Position numbers and translations under genes: made by a program. Of a stretch of 22,098 bases of DNA, positions 15,460 through 22,098 are shown one piece after another (within the stretch, counting starts at the first letter, position 1; each line of letters opens with the position of its first letter). A model generated the notes under the pieces. The model was not told the DNA's origin. It searched no databases and saw only the letters and a program-made list of their open reading frames with translations. The stretch is from contig CAZCAS010000011.1 in assembly GCA_964496725.1 (NCBI GenBank), positions 1 through 22,098 of the forward strand, given 5' to 3'. This DNA is from JAZGHN01 sp964496725 (GTDB taxonomy: Bacteria; Chloroflexota; Dehalococcoidia; Dehalococcoidales; E44-bin46).

Positions 15460-15488
15460 ATTCTAATACATCCCAAGTCTAACCTCAA
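15460..15488 (-). promoter_or_regulatory. promoter of the response regulator-kinase operon
   Basis: On the minus strand -35 TTGAGG (15488-15483), a 17-bp spacer and -10 TAGAAT (15465-15460). The -35 lies inside the left arm of the dyad at 15472-15522. Confidence 0.55.
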
Positions 15489-15522
15489 GGACTCCTCTGC
15501 CCTTGAGATATAAGACTTTGGG
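15472..15522. promoter_or_regulatory. dyad-symmetric operator candidate in the divergent intergenic region
   Basis: CCCAAGTCT and CTCAAGG on the left (15472-15490) are mirrored by CCTTGAG and AGACTTTGGG on the right (15501-15522), with imperfect spacing. Related GTCTAA-type half-sites recur at 15477 (plus), 15540 (minus) and 15570 (minus). The dyad covers the -35 of the regulator promoter. The rightward gene has -10-like TATTCT/TATAAG near 15595-15605 but no -35, suggesting activator dependence. Confidence 0.5.
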
Positions 15523-15631
15523 ACACATCAAGATTAGACCATCAGCCAAGAGTAAATAGGCTGTTAGGTCAGTGTATCACCGCCCGGTAAACGATATTCT
15601 ATAAGCGAGGAAAGGAAAAGGAGGTATTACG

Positions 15632-15919
15632 ATGACACAAGGAATGATGCAAACGAGAAAGCCTCTCACTGACGAGGAAAAACTGGAGAGAAGGGAGAGA
15701 ATCCTGGCTGTCCTAGCTAGAGCTGCCAAGGATAGCGACTTCTTATCCCGACTTGCCGAGGATCCGGACGAGGCACTCGGCGAGTATTACACCCTAACCC
15801 AGGAGGAAGTGGCAGCGCTGGCAAGCGGCGACATAAAGAAGATAGAGGGCTGGCTCGGCAAGCTAGATCCATGGCATGCAACCTGGTTATGGTGCCGAAT
15901 AAGCCAGGAAAAGTGGTGA
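15632..15919 (+). CDS. small Os1348/NHLP-like helical protein
   Basis: A 95-residue soluble protein. After a charged N-terminus the core reads VLARAAKDSDFLSRLAEDPDEAL, then LTQEEVAALASGD and an IE..LG.LD helix, ending SQEKW. This pattern (FL..L..DP..AL..Y.LT..E.AAL..GD) resembles the Os1348-type NHLP clan/LigA-like helical domain; the family name is from memory. It is clearly homologous to the C-terminal 70 residues of the FNT channel encoded 45 nt downstream. By hand alignment about 42 of 71 positions are identical, and both end QEKW. It has a near-perfect AAGGAGGT ribosome-binding site, suggesting high expression. No RiPP-modifying enzyme is visible nearby, so a leader-peptide role is doubtful and a channel partner or regulator is more plausible. 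Confidence 0.8.
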   Translation: MTQGMMQTRKPLTDEEKLERRERILAVLARAAKDSDFLSRLAEDPDEALGEYYTLTQEEVAALASGDIKKIEGWLGKLDPWHATWLWCRISQEKW

Positions 15920-15964
15920 ATATGGTCAATTATATGACTTATATTAACGTGGAGGAGGAATGAA

Positions 15965-17314
15965 ATGGCACGCCAGAATAAGTCAGCTGAAAAGCAACCC
16001 GCCACCCAATTCGGCTCCCCAGAACAGATGCTAAGAACTCAGGAAGAAGCTACAGAAGTAATAATGCGACTTGAGGCGGTGGCTGATAAGATGGGAAAGG
16101 CTGCCACCACTGAGGCTCACCCCCCCGCCAAAGTAGCAGAGAAAGCGGAAACAGCAGGAGTAACCAAAGGGAAGCTCAATACTTTAAGCACTGTGCTACT
16201 AGGTGGGCTGGCCGGGGCTTTCATTGGTTTGGGAGCAATGCTCTGCACACTGGTCACCACTAATATAAATATCGGCTTCGGCCTCACCAAACTGCTAGGA
16301 GGGCTCGTATTCTGCCTAGGCCTGATTCTAGTGGTGATAGCCGGCGCTGAACTCTTCACCGGCAATTCCCTGTTAACGATGAGCTGGCTCAGTGGGCGGA
16401 ATAGCTTCGCCCGGGTGGCAAGGAACTGGGGATTAGTCTACTCTGCCAACCTTGTCGGGTCTTTAGCGGTGGTAGGATTGATGTTCTATACCAACCAGTG
16501 GACATTCGCCAACCACGGAGTAGGAGCAAATGCACTACTTATCGCCAATGCTAAGGTCAATCTGGGCTTCGGTGAAGCTCTGGCTCGAGGTATTTTGTGT
16601 AATTTCCTAGTTTGTCTGGCTGTTTGGTTAGCCTTGAGTGCCCGCACCGTTACCGGCAAGATACTCGCTATCCTGTTCCCCATAACTGCCTTCGTTGCCG
16701 CTGGTTTTGAGCACAGTGTTGCCAATATGTACTTCATACCCATGGGGATATTAATGGCACATCAGCCCGCTGTCCTCGGGGCAGCCGGAGTAACTGCCCA
16801 AGGCATAGCTAATCTCAACTGGGCAGGCTTCGTAGGGAATCTGATTCCAGTGACTATCGGCAACATTATCGGCGGCGGTCTCCTCGTCGGCGGTGTCTAC
16901 TGGTTAGCCTACTTGCGCCAAGAGCGGGCAGCCGAGATAGCGACGACAAGACCATGGCTCGCAGCCACTATTCCTGGCTACCGCCGTGCCAAGGTAAAAG
17001 AGCCAGTCCAGCTACCAGAAATCGTGCGTGCTCAGCTAGAAGAGCTAATCCGCACCAAGCTAGAAGAGCCGCTTGAACTCGACACGGGTGGTAAGGTCCT
17101 GCTAGAAGTGCTAGCTAAAGCAAGGGATGACCATGACTTCTTGGCCAGACTAGCTGAAAACCCAGACGAAGTGCTTAAAGGCTACAACCTAACTTCTAAG
17201 GAAAAAGCGGCCTTAGCAAGCGGAGACATTCGATGGATAGAGACTAAACTCGGCACACTGGACGAACCACTTCGGACCTGGCTCAATGCCAGATTAACTC
17301 AAGAAAAGTGGTAA
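15965..17314 (+). CDS. FNT-family formate/nitrite-type channel with extra C-terminal helical domain
   Basis: A 449-residue membrane protein, longer than the usual 260-290 of FocA/NirC. Residues 1 to about 75 are a hydrophilic cytoplasmic extension. About 78-320 form the six-helix FNT channel with GAELFTGNSLLTMSW, a conserved GFEHSVANMYFIPMG (the central His of FocA-type channels) and GNLIPVTIGNIIGGGLLVGG. A charged linker (residues about 345-370) leads to residues about 375-449, homologous to the neighbouring 95-residue protein. Known FNT proteins move formate, nitrite, hydrosulphide or other small monovalent acids. Acs and a SatP-like carrier nearby make formate or acetate likely. A strong GGAGGAGG site precedes the ATG. 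Confidence 0.92.
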   Translation: MARQNKSAEKQPATQFGSPEQMLRTQEEATEVIMRLEAVADKMGKAATTEAHPPAKVAEKAETAGVTKGKLNTLSTVLLGGLAGAFIGLGAMLCTLVTTNINIGFGLTKLLGGLVFCLGLILVVIAGAELFTGNSLLTMSWLSGRNSFARVARNWGLVYSANLVGSLAVVGLMFYTNQWTFANHGVGANALLIANAKVNLGFGEALARGILCNFLVCLAVWLALSARTVTGKILAILFPITAFVAAGFEHSVANMYFIPMGILMAHQPAVLGAAGVTAQGIANLNWAGFVGNLIPVTIGNIIGGGLLVGGVYWLAYLRQERAAEIATTRPWLAATIPGYRRAKVKEPVQLPEIVRAQLEELIRTKLEEPLELDTGGKVLLEVLAKARDDHDFLARLAENPDEVLKGYNLTSKEKAALASGDIRWIETKLGTLDEPLRTWLNARLTQEKW

Positions 17315-17347
17315 CAATACAAGCAAGTTGACAACAACCCTTATCAT

Positions 17348-17389
17348 AACCTCAGCCTGCCTGAATCACCGCGGCAGGCTGAGGTTTTT
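17348..17389 (+). terminator. Rho-independent terminator after the FNT gene
   Basis: AACCTCAGCCTGCC (17348-17361), an 11-nt loop and GGCAGGCTGAGGTT (17373-17386) form a perfect 14-bp stem that runs into TTTTT. It closes the transcription unit of the small protein and the FNT channel. The rest of 17390-17570 holds only the promoter of the next gene. Confidence 0.93.
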
Positions 17390-17481
17390 ACCCCCTGCTA
17401 TCTTAACTCAATAAAACTACTTACTAAATGACCCGTAGTCTATTGATTTAAAATACCCTTTCTACGTGATTCCATTTGGGA

Positions 17482-17487
17482 TATAAT
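17482..17487 (+). promoter_or_regulatory. -10 element upstream of the cNMP-domain gene
   Basis: A perfect TATAAT in the context GGGATATAATAAG, about 84 bp before the ATG. At 17 bp upstream the -35 is poor (TTTCTA), so the promoter may need an activator. Confidence 0.5.
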
Positions 17488-17570
17488 AAGAGTAAAATAT
17501 ACAGTTGGTCTCCTGTGCAATTCATTCCCCTGGCTAGCAAACCACAACATGGCCAAAAGGAGAAGGGAAA

Positions 17571-18026
17571 ATGGATAAATTAGAGATACTAGAGAGGTCT
17601 GATCTGTTCCGAGAGCTAAGCCATGAGCAACTCAGCCTTGTAGAGAAGATGTGTACTGCTGAGGTATACGAACCAGGGGCAATTATACACAGGGCAAACA
17701 CAATTATAGATAAATTATATGTCATTGAAGAGGGCCTGGTGGGGATTATTCTGGAACCAGGACCACTGTCCCATCGCCAGCTTCAGGCAGTTTGTAATTT
17801 TGAGACCTTTGGGTGGGAAGCTGCCATACCAGCGCATCTTGCCACCGCTACAGCCAAGGCTATAGAAAAAACAAAGGTATTAGCTTTTAAGGGGCACGAC
17901 CTAGTCAATTTATTTTCTACTAATCCCAAGGTGGGCTGTGTAGTATACCAGGGGATAGCTAGGGTAGTCGCCCAAAGACTACATGCAGCATATGTGCAAT
18001 GCCTCGGTGTTACAGCACAAGATTAA
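17571..18026 (+). CDS. stand-alone cyclic-nucleotide-binding-like domain protein
   Basis: A 151-residue protein with the Crp/Fnr-type beta-roll: LERSDLFRELSHEQLSLV at the N-terminus, YEPGAIIHRANTIIDKLYVIEEGLVGII in the barrel, and a C-terminal helix. There is no room for the helix-turn-helix of CRP or FNR. The phosphate-binding cassette reads FGWEAAIPAHLATATAKA, lacking the usual Glu-Leu and the Arg of PRxAT that grip cyclic nucleotide, so the ligand is uncertain. The start is ATG with AAAGGAGAAGG upstream. It precedes acs by 92 nt and may act on Acs or on another local protein rather than on DNA. Confidence 0.85.
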   Translation: MDKLEILERSDLFRELSHEQLSLVEKMCTAEVYEPGAIIHRANTIIDKLYVIEEGLVGIILEPGPLSHRQLQAVCNFETFGWEAAIPAHLATATAKAIEKTKVLAFKGHDLVNLFSTNPKVGCVVYQGIARVVAQRLHAAYVQCLGVTAQD

Positions 18027-18118
18027 ACAAACGGAAAGCTAGCGGAAATGCAGCTCAGTGCTGGTGGGGCGTGCGTGCACATATATCACATATAGATGAA
18101 GTATAAAGGAGTTCGATC

Positions 18119-20086
18119 TTGGAGAAATCAACATCAATCACCTCTATGATGGCAGAGAAAAGGGTTATTAACCCGCCGGAGGAGCTCAGCCAAAAGGCAT
18201 ACATCAAAAGCATGGCTGAATATAAAGAGATTTATAAACAGTCCATTGATGACCCTGAGGGATTCTGGGCGAAGATGGCAGAACAATTGGACTGGTTTAA
18301 AAAGTGGGACGAGGTTCTGGTGGAAGACTTTAGCGAAGGCAAACACGAGTGGTTTGTAGGTGGCAAACTCAATGTTACCTACAACTGCTTGGACAGACAT
18401 CTTAACACTTGGAGGAAAAACAAGGCAGCACTGGTCTGGGAAGGAGACATTGGCGACAGTCAAACCCTTACCTATCAGGAGCTATACTATCAGGTATGCA
18501 AGTTTGCCAACGTTCTCAAAAAGCACGGGGTTAAGAAGGGTGACCGGATTTCTATCTATCTGCCCATGGTTCTTGAGCTTCCAATTGCTATGCTAGCCTG
18601 TGCCCGTATCGGCGCCGTCCACAGCGTAGTTTTTGGCGGTTTTAGCGCCGATGCACTGAGAGATAGAATCCTGGACTGTGATTCCACGCTTCTTATCTGC
18701 TCCGATGGTTACTATCGCGGCGGTAAGGTAATCAGAAGCAAGGACAACGCCGACGAAGCCCTTGAGTCATGTCCAAAGGTAAAGGATGTGATGGTAGTAA
18801 AGAGGGCCGATATCGGCATAGACATGAAGGAAGGGCGCGACTACTGGTGGCATGACGAGATAAACGCGGAGGATATCAAGCCATATTGCGAGCCAGAGGT
18901 TATGGACGCCGAGGACCCGCTTTTCATCTTATATACCAGCGGCAGCACAGGAAAACCTAAGGGCGTGCTCCACACTCAAGCTGGCTATCTCCTCTACTGC
19001 TACCAGACACTGAAGTGGGTATTCGACTTAAAGGAGGAAGATACTTACTGGTGTACCGCCGATATTGGCTGGGTAACTGGTCACAGTTACATTGTGTACG
19101 GACCTCTAGCTCTAGGAGCAACCAGCCTGATGTTCGAGGGTGTGCCAATCTATCCCCACCCAGATAGATTCTGGGACATCGTGGAGAAATACAGGGTCAA
19201 TATTTTCTACACCGCCCCCACTGCTATCCGTGCTCTAATGAAAGAAGGCGAAGAGTGGCCCAATAAACACGACATGAGCAGCCTGCGCATCCTGGGGACA
19301 GTCGGGGAGCCAATTAACCCCGAGGTCTGGATGTGGTACTACAGCGTGATTGGTCAAAACAGGTGCCCGGTTGTTGATACCTGGTGGCAGACCGAGACTG
19401 GTGGCCATGTGATTACCCCCCTTGCCGGAGTCGGTCCCCTGAAACCAGGGTCAGCCTCGCTGCCTTTCCCCAGCATTGTACCAGCGGTGTTCAGAGAAGA
19501 TGGCTCAGAAGCCGATGTCAACGAAGGTGGCTGGCTGGTAATCAAGAAACCCTGGCCAGGATTAATGCGAGGGGTATACGGTGACCCAAAGAGATTCAAG
19601 GAGACCTACTTCGTTCGATTCCCCGGGGTATATACTGCCGGTGACGGAGCCAGAGTGGACGAGGACGGTTACTATTGGCTGATGGGTCGTATAGATGACG
19701 TTATTAATGTGTCAGGACACCGCATCGGAACCGCCGAGGTTGAAAGTGCCCTAGTATCCCACGAGCTTGTAGCAGAGGCTGCTGTCGTTGGTATGCCCCA
19801 CGACATCAAGGGGCAGGGAATATATGCCTTCGTTACTCTCAAGACCGGCGTGGAGAAAACCGAAGCCCTCAAGAAGGAACTGGCCGCTCACGTGCGTAGG
19901 GAAATCGGCCCGATAGCTACACCAGATAAGATTCAGTTTGCCGAGGGTCTGCCCAAGACCAGAAGCGGTAAGATTATGAGACGAATACTAACTAAGATAG
20001 CCGCTGGCAAAACTGAGGAACTGGGTGACACTAGCACCCTAGCTGACCCCTCAGTGGTTGCCACGCTTGTGGCAGAAAAACAGTAA
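18119..20086 (+). CDS. acs: acetyl-CoA synthetase (AMP-forming)
   Basis: Activates acetate to acetyl-CoA through acetyl-AMP. Adenylate-forming motifs are LYTSGSTGKPKGVLH, the acetate-pocket region VDTWWQTETGG with the Trp pair, YTAGDGARVDEDGYYWLMGRIDD, NVSGHRIGTAEVES and, near the C-terminus, PKTRSGKIMRR with Lys618, the residue acetylated to inactivate Acs in other bacteria. The 655-residue length is normal. The start is a TTG at 18119 with AAAGGAG seven bases upstream; no better ATG is in frame nearby. The N-terminus is slightly extended. The SatP-like carrier follows 55 nt after its stop, so uptake and activation of acetate are probably co-transcribed. Confidence 0.97.
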   Translation: MEKSTSITSMMAEKRVINPPEELSQKAYIKSMAEYKEIYKQSIDDPEGFWAKMAEQLDWFKKWDEVLVEDFSEGKHEWFVGGKLNVTYNCLDRHLNTWRKNKAALVWEGDIGDSQTLTYQELYYQVCKFANVLKKHGVKKGDRISIYLPMVLELPIAMLACARIGAVHSVVFGGFSADALRDRILDCDSTLLICSDGYYRGGKVIRSKDNADEALESCPKVKDVMVVKRADIGIDMKEGRDYWWHDEINAEDIKPYCEPEVMDAEDPLFILYTSGSTGKPKGVLHTQAGYLLYCYQTLKWVFDLKEEDTYWCTADIGWVTGHSYIVYGPLALGATSLMFEGVPIYPHPDRFWDIVEKYRVNIFYTAPTAIRALMKEGEEWPNKHDMSSLRILGTVGEPINPEVWMWYYSVIGQNRCPVVDTWWQTETGGHVITPLAGVGPLKPGSASLPFPSIVPAVFREDGSEADVNEGGWLVIKKPWPGLMRGVYGDPKRFKETYFVRFPGVYTAGDGARVDEDGYYWLMGRIDDVINVSGHRIGTAEVESALVSHELVAEAAVVGMPHDIKGQGIYAFVTLKTGVEKTEALKKELAAHVRREIGPIATPDKIQFAEGLPKTRSGKIMRRILTKIAAGKTEELGDTSTLADPSVVATLVAEKQ

Positions 20087-20141
20087 AAGCCAGTATTCTC
20101 TCACAAACATTTTACTAATTGATGATGGAGGTTATTGTTAC

Positions 20142-20741
20142 ATGTCAAAAGACGAGGTTGTATGGGCTAATCCGGGTGCTCTAGGATTAGCTGCCTTTGG
20201 TTTTAATACTATTTTATTGAATATTCATAATATTGGTTTGATACCCAATACTATGCCCCTAATCTGGGGGTTCTTCTGGGGAGGAATGGCCCAAGTCATT
20301 GCCGGAATAATCGATGCTCGTCGAGGAGACACCTTCGGCTTGACCGCTTTCACCTCATATGGGGCATTCTGGATAGGCCTCGCCTTCGCCTTTCTTTTAG
20401 AATGGATGGGCTTTGTTAAGCTGGATAACGCCAGTTTAGCCTGGACTATGTTAGCCTGGGGCGTATTCACCAGCTACATGACAATTGGCGCCATTAAAAT
20501 ATCCCGAGCACACGCTACCATACTCGGCTCGCTGTCAATACTATTCTTCCTGCTGACAGCACACTTCTTTGGCTATATCCCAGCCCGTGTGGCTGGCATA
20601 GAGGGGATTTTCGTCGGTGGTTCGGCAGTTTATACCTCAGCAGCCGTCGTTCTACACGCCCAATACCGACGTTGGGTAATACCCATCGGGTTGTTCCCCA
20701 CTGTATCCAAAGAGCCTGAAGAAGCCCCGAAGGTACCATAA
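20142..20741 (+). CDS. GPR1/FUN34/YaaH (SatP-like) acetate/succinate transporter
   Basis: A 199-residue protein with six predicted membrane helices. The family signature NPGALGLAAFGFNTILLNIHN is near the N-terminus and GGMAQVIAGIIDARRGDTFGLTAFTSYGAFW follows, both typical of YaaH/AceTr channels that move acetate or succinate with protons. The ATG at 20142 with GGAGG ten bases upstream is chosen over a start overlapping the acs end because the signature begins near it. Position behind acs supports acetate as substrate. A terminator follows directly. Confidence 0.93.
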   Translation: MSKDEVVWANPGALGLAAFGFNTILLNIHNIGLIPNTMPLIWGFFWGGMAQVIAGIIDARRGDTFGLTAFTSYGAFWIGLAFAFLLEWMGFVKLDNASLAWTMLAWGVFTSYMTIGAIKISRAHATILGSLSILFFLLTAHFFGYIPARVAGIEGIFVGGSAVYTSAAVVLHAQYRRWVIPIGLFPTVSKEPEEAPKVP

Positions 20742-20758
20742 AAATCGCACTTAACACG

Positions 20759-20810
20759 AATAAAGTCGCTGATTACTTATTTCACACACAGGTTTCAGCG
20801 ACTTTATTTT
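20759..20810 (+). terminator. terminator between convergent SatP-like and unknown genes
   Basis: AATAAAGTCGCTGA (20759-20772) pairs perfectly with TCAGCGACTTTATT (20795-20808) across a 22-nt loop, followed by TT and more A/T. It mainly serves the plus strand. Confidence 0.85.
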
Positions 20811-20839
20811 ATTATATGACTCAGTTCTACCAGCCAAGC

Positions 20840-21511
20840 TTAACAGCTCTGAGGGTAACCATCTGCAGCCAATTTGCGCAACGCTTTCTTGGTATCACTG
20901 GCAATACGGGCTTTATCACAGTTATTCAACCGATATTTAAATAGCCAATAGGTAAACTCTTTCAGCTCAGTGAGGCTGATAGATTTACGATGGGGATAAC
21001 CCTTTTCTTTGCGAAAACGTTTAAGCAACAGCGCTTTCGCCACCCCATATACTCGCTGGCAGGCTTCATCGGCAACATTGTGTTCATTATTATAGCCCAA
21101 AGACCGCCTCTCCTTGCGCACCTCCTCCTGCACTACCAGAAGCAAAGCCTCCTCCACAACGATGCCATAGAAATAGTTAAGATACTGGCGATACTTAGCC
21201 CTGCCAATGTGCTTCCTGAACTCCCCTGCAGTTAGCTTGAGCGGCGGCTTCCCGTGCCAAAGGAGAGCCCCTTTCTCATCTTCAGACAACAAACCATCCA
21301 CCGCCTCGCACAGGCGCTCAGCCAGAAGCAGCCAGTCAAATGCCTCGCCGGCGATAAGGTAGCAATAACGACGCTGGTTATGGACTTCCTCAGCAAGGGT
21401 CCACATCCCGATAGCCTTAAGTAAGGCGATATACCAGTGCTCACCACCAGCGATAGCCTGCTCTAAATACCTTATTATCTCAGTATTGGTAGCGGATGTC
21501 TTATCCATAGA
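20840..21511 (-). CDS. unrecognised 223-residue, probably helical protein
   Basis: I do not recognise a named family. The protein is rich in Leu, Glu, Arg and aromatic residues, and has stretches such as HWYIALLKAIGMW, CYLIAGEAFDWLLLAERLC and a basic C-terminus with RFRKEKGYPHRKSISLTELKEFTYWLFKYRL. No signal peptide or membrane segment is visible. The ATG at 21511 (MDKTSATN) is preferred. A TTG at 21565, overlapping the polX stop, would add 18 residues and give direct translational coupling, but lacks a clear ribosome-binding site. Its position suggests co-expression with polX. Confidence 0.75.
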   Translation of the reverse strand, partial: SMDKTSATNTEIIRYLEQAIAGGEHWYIALLKAIGMWTLAEEVHNQRRYCYLIAGEAFDWLLLAERLCEAVDGLLSEDEKGALLWHGKPPLKLTAGEFRKHIGRAKYRQYLNYFYGIVVEEALLLVVQEEVRKERRSLGYNNEHNVADEACQRVYGVAKALLLKRFRKEKGYPHRKSISLTELKEFTYWLFKYRLNNCDKARIASDTKKALRKLAADGYPQSC

Positions 21512-21561
21512 ACCTGCCCTCTTAATACCTTCCAAGGCCCACTGACAGATAGAATCGAAGG

Positions 21562-22098
21562 TCAAGCCCCCAAATAAGGCATCACCTCATCTAAGGGTCT
21601 GGCATTCAATATATCTTGTTTCTGACACCACCCCCGCCTAGCCACCCCTACGCCGAAACGCATAAATCGCAGATGCCCGATGCTGTGGGCATCGGTATCA
21701 ATTGCCAGCTTTACCCCAAGCTCCCTCGCCCGATAGGCGTGAATATCCTTAAGGTCCAGTCGGCTGGGCATAGCATTTATCTCCAGCACAGTACCGGTTT
21801 CAGCCGCCGCCTGAAGCACAGCCTCCATATCTACCGCTACCGGCTCCCTGTCAGGTAACAGGCGACTGGTAGGATGGGCGAGGATATCCACATTAGGGTC
21901 TTTTATCGCCCCGATAATCCGCCTGGTCATCTGCTCCTCGCTCTGGTTCATAGCCGAGTGCACTGCGGCGATAACAAAATCCAGTTCAGCGAGGAGCTCA
22001 GCAGGCATATCCAAGCTGCCATCGGCACGAATATCAACCTCTATACCGCTGAGAATGCGGATGCCATCGATTTTCTGGTTGAGCTGCTCTATCTCCGC
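21562..22098 (-). CDS. polX: PolX-type PHP domain, 3' part of gene
   Basis: The frame is open to the right edge, so the N-terminal part is outside. The visible 178 residues include GIEVDIRADGSLD, LAELDFVIAAVHS, DILAHPTSRLL, LEINAMPSRLDLKD and AIDTDAHSIGHL. These are the metal-binding motifs of the PHP domain that ends bacterial family X DNA polymerases and gives 3'-5' exonuclease activity. A stand-alone PHP phosphoesterase cannot be excluded because the polymerase part is not in the window. The unknown downstream gene starts at or near its stop. Confidence 0.85.
   Translation of the reverse strand, partial: AEIEQLNQKIDGIRILSGIEVDIRADGSLDMPAELLAELDFVIAAVHSAMNQSEEQMTRRIIGAIKDPNVDILAHPTSRLLPDREPVAVDMEAVLQAAAETGTVLEINAMPSRLDLKDIHAYRARELGVKLAIDTDAHSIGHLRFMRFGVGVARRGWCQKQDILNARPLDEVMPYLGA

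Noticed and set aside
15632..15919. RiPP precursor peptide interpretation of the NHLP-like small protein
   Set aside because: No modification enzyme, no core-peptide-like C-terminus and no exporter of the RiPP type are nearby; the same domain ends a membrane channel.
18078..18094. Possible CRP/FNR site before acs (TCACA half-site and CACATATA direct repeat)
   Set aside because: Only one half-site matches at correct spacing; the adjacent 8-bp direct repeat is short and A/T-rich, so chance is a fair explanation.

Overview
The window looks like chromosomal DNA of a free-living bacterium, most probably an uncultured member of the Chloroflexota (Dehalococcoidia-like). This is inferred from overall protein character: ribosomal protein S12 with the long insertion also seen in Firmicutes, an archaeal-type dUTPase, a TupABC tungstate transporter, cytoplasmic PAS/GAF-like histidine kinases and interspersed 'CHCEERQRRSNL'-type repeats. 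No marker fixes the taxon. No phage, transposase, CRISPR array or rRNA is visible, and no gene-free stretch exceeds 300 bases.

Left part, minus strand (1-4829). Reading leftwards: a 57-residue Cys-rich protein; then promoter, Moco/Tuco-like riboswitch, terminator and tupA-tupB-tupC; then a CAT-anticodon tRNA and a dUTPase; then the str operon start (rpsL, rpsG, cut by the window edge). The str operon has its own promoter and a strikingly structured leader containing a possible pseudoknot and a 26-bp perfect palindrome.

Centre, plus strand (4942-13217). corA, a metallo-beta-lactamase-fold hydrolase and a Mut7-C protein are followed by a promoter and the CoA biosynthesis pair coaX-coaBC. Next come an AT-richer orphan gene (a predicted PD-(D/E)XK nuclease with a B3-like C-terminus), two interspersed repeat elements and valS.

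Right part (13241-20741): a C1/C2 acid locus. A leftward response regulator/histidine kinase pair is divergent from a rightward series. That series is a 95-residue helical protein resembling the Os1348/NHLP leader-like clan, an FNT-family (formate/nitrite) channel whose C-terminus carries the same domain, a terminator, a stand-alone degenerate cyclic-nucleotide-binding domain, acetyl-CoA synthetase, and a GPR1/FUN34/YaaH (SatP-like) acetate carrier. The intergenic dyad at 15472-15522 overlaps the predicted regulator promoter. The likely theme is controlled import of small carboxylates and activation of acetate to acetyl-CoA; the same domain occurring both free and fused to the channel is the most novel-looking feature.

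Right edge, minus strand: the 3' part of a polX-type PHP domain gene followed closely by an unrecognised conserved-looking gene. A 14-bp-stem terminator separates them from the convergent SatP-like gene.
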